Both the position numbers and the translations under genes were made by a program. This document shows, piece by piece, positions 4,546 through 8,542 of a stretch of 8,542 bases of DNA. The stretch spans positions 1-8,542 of the forward strand of contig JBGSKV010000001.1 in NCBI GenBank assembly GCA_041740975.1, read 5' to 3'. How positions within the stretch are numbered: position 1 is the first letter of the stretch; the number at the start of each line of letters is the position of its first letter. The stretch comes from JBGSKV01 sp041740975. Its GTDB lineage: Bacteria > Bdellovibrionota_B > Oligoflexia > Oligoflexales > JALZUQ01. The notes beneath the pieces were generated by a model. That model worked only from the letters and a program-made list of their open reading frames with translations, searched no databases and had not been told where the DNA came from.

Positions 4546-6036
4546 TTGAACGGCATCCTTGTTTTGGGCAACCAGCTCTTTTCAACAGGATACTTTCCCA
4601 AGCTTAATAGCAAAGAGACGAGAGTCTTTATGCGGGAAGACGTTGAGCTGTGCACCCATTATAAGTACCACAAGCAGAAGATAGTATTTTTCCTCTCGGC
4701 AATGCGGAAGTATGCGCAGGACCTCCAGGCCAGTGGACTTAAGATTCGCTACGATAAATTAGGCGAAGACACGTCTACTTTCGAAGAGGCTTTGGTTGAG
4801 TTCATTGGCAAAGAGAAGATCGATCACCTGTATGTTTTTGAGATAGAAGACAAGTTTTTTGAGGCACGGGTTTTTGATGTGGTAGCTCGGATAAAGGGCC
4901 TTCAGCTAACTCAGGTCACTTCCCCGATGTTCCTCACCACGCGCGAGCAATTCAAAACCTATCTGCAGAGCACTAAGAAACCGTTTATGAAAACCTTCTA
5001 TGAGAATCAGCGCAAGAGGTTGCGGATTCTTGTGGATGAGAAAGGCAAGCCGGAACAAGGTAAGTGGAGTTTCGATGATGAGAATCGATTACGCCTTCCC
5101 AAAGAGTATCGCCCGCCGCAAATACCAAGCAACGCGATGGACCCGATCGATACCGAAGTTGCCAAAGTCGTGGAAAAGTTTTTTCCTGAGCACCCGGGTC
5201 GAACTGCAGATTGTTGGCTGCCCTCTGATCGAAAGTCAGCCCAGGCATGGCTAATAGATTTTTTGGATCAGCGACTGATGAATTTCGGTCCTTATGAAGA
5301 TTCGCTGTCAAAAGACCATCCCTTTATCAATCACTCCGTGCTTTCTCCCTTTTTGAATGTAGGGCTTTTGACTCCCGATGAGATCATGAGTCAGACCTTG
5401 AAAGTGGCTCAAAAGAAGAAAATACCCATTAATTCGGTGGAAGGCTTCATTCGTCAGATTATTGGGTGGCGTGAGTTCGTTCGCGGCGTCTATCAGAACT
5501 TCAGCGATCGGCAAGAGAGCGCAAACTTTTGGGGCCATCGAAGAAAACTAAAGGACTGTTGGTACAACGGTACCACGGGCATTGAGCCCTTGGACGATGT
5601 CATTCACAAAACCCAGAAATATGCTTATGCTCACCACATCGAACGACTTATGGTAGTTGGTTCGCTCATGCTTCTGCTTCAGGTTCATCCTCATGAAGCC
5701 CATAAATGGTTCATGGAGATGTTTGTCGACTCTTCCGATTGGGTTATGGGTCCCAATGTGTATGGTATGGCGATTTTCAGTGACGGTGGCGTATTTGCCA
5801 CGAAGCCCTATTTTTGCGGTTCAAACTACTATAAAAAAATGGGTCCCTATAAAACGGGCGATTGGCAAGACGGGGTGGACGGGTTGTATTGGGGTTTCAT
5901 CGACCGCAATCGGGATTTTTTTTCAAAAAATCCCAGGTTGTCCATGATGGTTAAGACGTTTGATAAAATGAACGGGGACAAAAAGAAGCGAATTCAGGTT
6001 GCTGCTGAAGAAGTGCTTGAGAGGCTCACGGGTTAG
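4546..6036 (+). CDS. Bacterial (6-4) photolyase/cryptochrome-like protein, iron-sulfur ligands missing
   Basis: This 496-residue flavoprotein is of the prokaryotic PhrB/CryPro (FeS-BCP) branch of the photolyase-cryptochrome superfamily. The N-terminal domain (1-130) is the antenna-binding Rossmann-like part, starting NGILVLGNQLF. Residues 230-480 form the FAD-binding helical domain, with GWREFVRGVYQ (307-317), YAHHIERLMVVGSLMLL (361-377, including the His-His pair used at the (6-4) lesion site in the family), MFVDSSDWVMGPNVYGM (392-408) and FSDGGVFATKPY (411-422). In the characterised Agrobacterium PhrB, four cysteines hold a 4Fe-4S cluster. Here the first aligned position is P348 and the region that should carry the other three reads YYKKMGPYKTGDWQDGVDG, shortened and without cysteine. 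Start codon is TTG, immediately after the OsmC stop, with GGGGAG seven bases upstream. Repair activity versus a signalling role cannot be decided. Confidence 0.85.
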   Translation: MNGILVLGNQLFSTGYFPKLNSKETRVFMREDVELCTHYKYHKQKIVFFLSAMRKYAQDLQASGLKIRYDKLGEDTSTFEEALVEFIGKEKIDHLYVFEIEDKFFEARVFDVVARIKGLQLTQVTSPMFLTTREQFKTYLQSTKKPFMKTFYENQRKRLRILVDEKGKPEQGKWSFDDENRLRLPKEYRPPQIPSNAMDPIDTEVAKVVEKFFPEHPGRTADCWLPSDRKSAQAWLIDFLDQRLMNFGPYEDSLSKDHPFINHSVLSPFLNVGLLTPDEIMSQTLKVAQKKKIPINSVEGFIRQIIGWREFVRGVYQNFSDRQESANFWGHRRKLKDCWYNGTTGIEPLDDVIHKTQKYAYAHHIERLMVVGSLMLLLQVHPHEAHKWFMEMFVDSSDWVMGPNVYGMAIFSDGGVFATKPYFCGSNYYKKMGPYKTGDWQDGVDGLYWGFIDRNRDFFSKNPRLSMMVKTFDKMNGDKKKRIQVAAEEVLERLTG

Positions 6037-6037
6037 A

Positions 6038-6289
6038 TTTAATCTGATCCGCTACAGCGGAGTTCTGGCCCTTTTAAAAAATTGGGCTGCAGAGTTTGGT
6101 TTAACTGCGGCAGGCGTACTTAAGTGGGAGAGAAATTCAAAGACTAGACTTAGCAAAGTAAATGAGGCAGCTATTCGATCATTTTGCGCGGAACAGTTAG
6201 AAATTGAAATTAGTTCTGAATGGTCAAGTTTGGTTGCCAATGAGAAGACGCCAAAGAAGTTATCCTTGACCATTAAGGAAGTTGCTTAA
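6038..6289 (+). pseudogene. 5'-truncated HTH antitoxin-like fragment
   Basis: The frame ending at the TAA at 6287-6289 encodes a recognisable C-terminal half of an XRE-type antitoxin or regulator. FGLTAAGVLKWERNSKTR is the recognition helix and wing, followed by LSKVNEAAIRSFCAEQLEIE, a pattern seen after the HTH in MqsA/HigA-like antitoxins. The first HTH helices and any N-terminal domain are missing. The frame is open back into the photolyase gene but has no ATG, GTG or supported TTG between 6020 and the HTH segment. It looks like a fragment fused by recombination just after the photolyase stop. It overlaps the next HTH gene by eight bases. A short functional protein from a non-standard start is possible but unlikely. 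Confidence 0.5.
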
Positions 6290-6584
6290 CATTAGAAAAC
6301 CCAAACGCTATAAAGAATTAAAAGATTTTACCGAAGCCATCGGACTTGATCGTACTAGATCATTACAAGCTGAAATAAAAGCGCAGTTGACCGGAGCGCT
6401 CATTAAAGAAATTCAACGTAAAAATTTGACCCATGGTGAAGTCGCGGAAATGTCTGGTGTTGCTCGCTCAACGGTTACCGGCATTGTTAATGGCAGCTTG
6501 CAGAGTGTCAGTATTGATAGGATTTTAAGGGTGTTAACAGGATTAGATATGTCAATTGAGGTTAAAGTTAAAAAGTCAGCGTAG
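6282..6584 (+). CDS. HTH_37/XRE-type antitoxin-like regulator
   Basis: This 100-residue DNA-binding protein has residues 35-90 forming a Cro/C1-type HTH: LIKEIQRKNLTHGEVAEMSG, then VARSTVTGIVNG as recognition helix, then SVSIDRILRVLTGLDMSIEV. The last element, a leucine-rich helix and strand, is typical of the HTH_37 antitoxins and phage-type regulators that accompany HigB/RelE or Gp49-like toxins. No toxin gene lies on either side: upstream is the truncated HTH fragment, downstream the convergent kinase. The protein may be an orphan antitoxin. The start is unclear. TTG at 6282 touches the AAGGAAG site, leaving no spacing. ATT at 6291 has good spacing but is a rare start. No in-frame ATG occurs before the HTH. 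Confidence 0.7.
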   Translation: MLNIRKPKRYKELKDFTEAIGLDRTRSLQAEIKAQLTGALIKEIQRKNLTHGEVAEMSGVARSTVTGIVNGSLQSVSIDRILRVLTGLDMSIEVKVKKSA

Positions 6585-6634
6585 AATTTAAACTAACTCA
6601 CGATTTCCTTTCCGCTGCACTCATTTCAGTTGTA

Positions 6635-6966
6635 TCAATGCCGAGTAAAATGCCCCCTTATAGCTGCATCACACAATGATCCAAACTTTGCAATGGACCT
6701 CGCCAAAATCACTGTATCGACGTTACTTCTAGATTGGGCTTCAATTCTTGCGGCTAATTTGCCCATTTCAGGAAACCCGTAACCACCGGAGCATCCCGCG
6801 AGCTGATGCGCACGATTAGCGATTTCTCGCCAGTCGGACCGATGCTCTGCAGCGCGTAGAGCCGCCATGTGATCTGGGAGATTGTGAATAAAATTTCCAA
6901 TGATTGGACCAACAATAGGATGGTCATATAATTCAGAACGGCCTGATTCATCGCGGGTTATTAAAC
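6635..6966 (-). CDS. Hpt phosphotransfer domain in the -1 frame after the hybrid kinase
   Basis: In the frame one base back from the kinase frame, the minus strand reads SLITRDESGRSELYDHPIVG, then PIIGNFIHNLPDHMAALRAA, then RSDWREIANRAHQLAGCSGG and YGFPEMGKLAARIEA. This is a normal Hpt four-helix bundle. The phospho-accepting histidine lies in RAHQLAGCSGGYGFP (codon 6808-6806) with the usual glycines and Y-G-F-P after it. There is no ATG, GTG or TTG with a ribosome binding site before the first helix. The first ATG, at 6868, would delete the first helix. The domain is therefore most naturally the C-terminal part of the kinase, reached by -1 slippage or +1 A on the A10 run at 6976-6967, or separated from it by a frameshift error or mutation. 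Hpt domains pass phosphate from a receiver to a downstream response regulator. Confidence 0.75.
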
Positions 6967-6977
6967 TTTTTTTTTTG
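6961..6977 (-). promoter_or_regulatory. A10 slippery tract at the kinase-Hpt joint
   Basis: On the minus strand the kinase ends GCA followed by nine more A, GTT and TAA. The ten-A run contains the A-AAA-AAA type slippery heptamer in the kinase frame. A -1 shift, or one extra A in the transcript, converts KKKV-stop to KKKSLITRDE and continues into the Hpt domain without a stop. No strong downstream hairpin or upstream Shine-Dalgarno-like stimulator is obvious. Confidence 0.5.
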
Positions 6978-8542
6978 CAAATCTCGCGACTACGTCAACT
7001 AGCATATTGGCTGTGACCGGTTTACTAATATACTCATTACAACCAGCAGCTAAGCAGGTCTCCCGCTCACCGCGCATGGCATTTGCTGTAAGCGCCACGA
7101 TCGGTGACTGACAACCTTTCGCGCGTAGCTGCCTCGTTGCTTCATAGCCGTCGAGAATAGGCATCTGCATATCCATCAGGACCAAATCGTAATCATTAGC
7201 CATCGCCATTTTCAGTGCTTCCGCACCATTTACGGCCGAGCTAACGCAAGCGCCGCTAGCTTCAAGAAAATGCTTCATAAGAATTTGATTGTCGACGCCG
7301 TCCTCCGCCAGAAGAATCTGGAGATTCAGAAGTTTTTGACTGGTACTAAACAGGTTCCTTGGCGTATCCATTCGTGTTTTGAGATCAGCCTTGGTGACCC
7401 CTCTGAGCATGGGTATTTCAGCGAGTGGGCCCGGGTCTAGGCTGAACGTAAAAGTACTGCCATGGCCCAGTTCGCTTTGGGTGAGAATGACATCACCGCC
7501 CAGCCCCTCGGCCAATCGGCGCGCGATGATAAGTCCAAGACCCGTGCCACCATACTTGCGGGTTACCGAACTGTCCGCTTGACTGAAAGGAGAAAACAGT
7601 CGTTTTTGCTGCTCTTCATTGAGGCCGCATCCCGTGTCCTTGACAACGAAACAAAGTAACCGTTTTGATTTTTTGCCGGACGTAAGTTTAACGTCAACGC
7701 TAATTTTTCCTTGCTCGGTGAATTTTAGAGCATTTCCCACTAGATTGATAAGAATTTGACGAAGGCGTTTTGGGCATCCCAAAATAAATTCGGGAATCTC
7801 TTCACCAAATTTGACTTCAAACTCCAAACTTTTGGCATCCGCGCGATCTTGTAACATAGCGAAAATTTCACTCAACTCAGGTAGAAGCGAAAATTTTATA
7901 CGCTCAATATCGAGTTTTCCAGCTTCAATTTTGGAAATATCCAGAATCTCATCTATGAGTTCGGTCAATTGCTCAACATTTTTTTGAATACGATTGGTGC
8001 AGTCGAAAGTCTCAGATTTTGTTTGGTTAGGGTTCGTCAAGAGTTCTGAGTATCCGAGTATTGCGCTTAGCGGCGTTCGGATCTCGTGACTCATGTTGGC
8101 TAAAAAATCACTTTTTGCTCGATTCGCGGCTTCCGCCGCATCTTTTTCGTCAATGGTCTTCTCAGTGTCTTGTTTCTCTTTAGTGACATCATCGATAGCC
8201 AGCAAAATCCGTTCAGCTTTATCGCTTTGTTGGATAAGTCGGCGCGCGTTGAGTCGCAAAATCCGTCGGCCTATCCCGGGAAACTCTTCATCAACAACGA
8301 AATTCTCCAACCTTTCGTTTTTTGGTAAAATTTCTTCGAGTAACTCTCGCAATTTGGGAGTATTCCATTGGCCCTTTCCAAGGTCATAAATCATCACATC
8401 CTTAGTTGCGTCCAGGCTTACCTGAAAAAGACGGCAAAAGGCATCTGTTGCGGTAACTACTCTAAGATTGCCATCAAGAACGAGTAGGGGAATTGGTGCT
8501 GTTTCAATGATAGCCTCGGAGTATTCGTGTGCTTCGCTAATC
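6961..8542 (-). CDS. Hybrid sensor histidine kinase PAS-HisKA-HATPase-REC (5' partial)
   Basis: The frame is open to the right edge, so the start is outside the window; GTG at 8397 is an internal valine. Counting from 8397, upstream sequence SEAIIETAPIPLLVLDGNLR and residues 1-75 form a PAS-type sensor domain (EEFPGIGRRILRLNARRL). A coiled linker follows, then the HisKA H-box NMSHEIRTPLSAILGY with phospho-histidine H104. The ATPase domain has an N-box around N218/N222 (INLVGNALKF), a G1 box DTGCGL (254-259) and a G2 box GTGLGL (284-289). The receiver (359-475) has E365/D366, phospho-aspartate D409 in LVLMDMQMP, T437 and K459. All catalytic residues are present. The protein ends KKKV right after ten A, and an Hpt domain follows in the -1 frame. 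It is a multistep phosphorelay kinase; no input signal or output regulator is visible. No transmembrane segment is seen in the visible part. Confidence 0.9.
   Translation of the reverse strand, partial: ISEAHEYSEAIIETAPIPLLVLDGNLRVVTATDAFCRLFQVSLDATKDVMIYDLGKGQWNTPKLRELLEEILPKNERLENFVVDEEFPGIGRRILRLNARRLIQQSDKAERILLAIDDVTKEKQDTEKTIDEKDAAEAANRAKSDFLANMSHEIRTPLSAILGYSELLTNPNQTKSETFDCTNRIQKNVEQLTELIDEILDISKIEAGKLDIERIKFSLLPELSEIFAMLQDRADAKSLEFEVKFGEEIPEFILGCPKRLRQILINLVGNALKFTEQGKISVDVKLTSGKKSKRLLCFVVKDTGCGLNEEQQKRLFSPFSQADSSVTRKYGGTGLGLIIARRLAEGLGGDVILTQSELGHGSTFTFSLDPGPLAEIPMLRGVTKADLKTRMDTPRNLFSTSQKLLNLQILLAEDGVDNQILMKHFLEASGACVSSAVNGAEALKMAMANDYDLVLMDMQMPILDGYEATRQLRAKGCQSPIVALTANAMRGERETCLAAGCNEYISKPVTANMLVDVVARFAKKKV

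Noticed and set aside
4985..5947. Open frames of 76-108 codons in other frames of the photolyase gene
   Set aside because: They are shadows of a long gene with clear domain motifs in frame.
6754..6951. 65-codon minus-strand open frame starting ATG at 6951, just after the kinase stop
   Set aside because: It lies over the Hpt domain in another frame. The -1 frame gives a clear Hpt bundle with its histidine, so this is a shadow.
7379..8389. Plus-strand open frames opposite the histidine kinase
   Set aside because: They are antisense to conserved kinase boxes. Their serine/arginine-rich content is what reverse translation of such a gene produces.

Overview
The window is a moderately AT-rich bacterial accessory region. 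It comes from a Gram-negative-type organism: it has hybrid two-component signalling with a Hpt module, IS3- and IS91-type transposon relics, a GroEL tail ending in GGM repeats, and a bacterial photolyase-like gene. The style fits Bdellovibrionota or another proteobacterium-like lineage, but nothing here fixes the taxon and I hold that weakly.

Layout. Positions 1-140 are the 5' end of an IS3-family element leaving the window to the left, with the first 24 codons of orfA on the minus strand. Positions 206-940 (minus) hold an unrecognised, very AT-rich gene with a terminator-like hairpin just upstream of its ribosome binding site. Positions 960-1848 hold no intact gene. They are a graveyard: two copies of a GATCCTTCGC-type intergenic repeat, a strong hairpin followed by the orphan last codons of a groEL gene, a perfect 19-bp palindrome, a 26-bp-arm REP-like inverted repeat preceded by tandem AAAAAGGTA units, and the 3' end of an IS91-type transposase.

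Positions 1849-4004 carry membrane proteins: a PAP2-type phosphatase/phosphotransferase (minus), two divergent DoxX-like proteins sharing a palindromic promoter region, and an unrecognised four-helix membrane protein. Positions 4096-6036 are a two-gene stress operon, an OsmC-type peroxidase followed with zero spacing by a bacterial (6-4) photolyase/cryptochrome-like protein. The latter lacks the four cysteines that ligate the iron-sulfur cluster in the characterised family members. Positions 6038-6584 hold a 5'-truncated antitoxin-like HTH fragment overlapping an intact HTH_37-type antitoxin-like regulator, with no toxin visible.

Positions 6635-8542 (minus) hold a large PAS-HisKA-HATPase-receiver hybrid histidine kinase whose 5' end lies outside the window. 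Its stop codon comes directly after a run of ten A residues. In the -1 frame the same strand encodes a good Hpt domain with its phospho-accepting histidine but no usable start codon. This is the strongest oddity in the window: either slippage on A10 makes a kinase-receiver-Hpt fusion, or the gene carries a homopolymer frameshift.

Functionally, the right half reads as stress and damage response (thiol peroxidase, photolyase-like flavoprotein, DoxX proteins) plus signal transduction. The left half is dominated by mobile-element debris and insertion scars. I see no CRISPR array, tRNA, rRNA or recognisable defence system.
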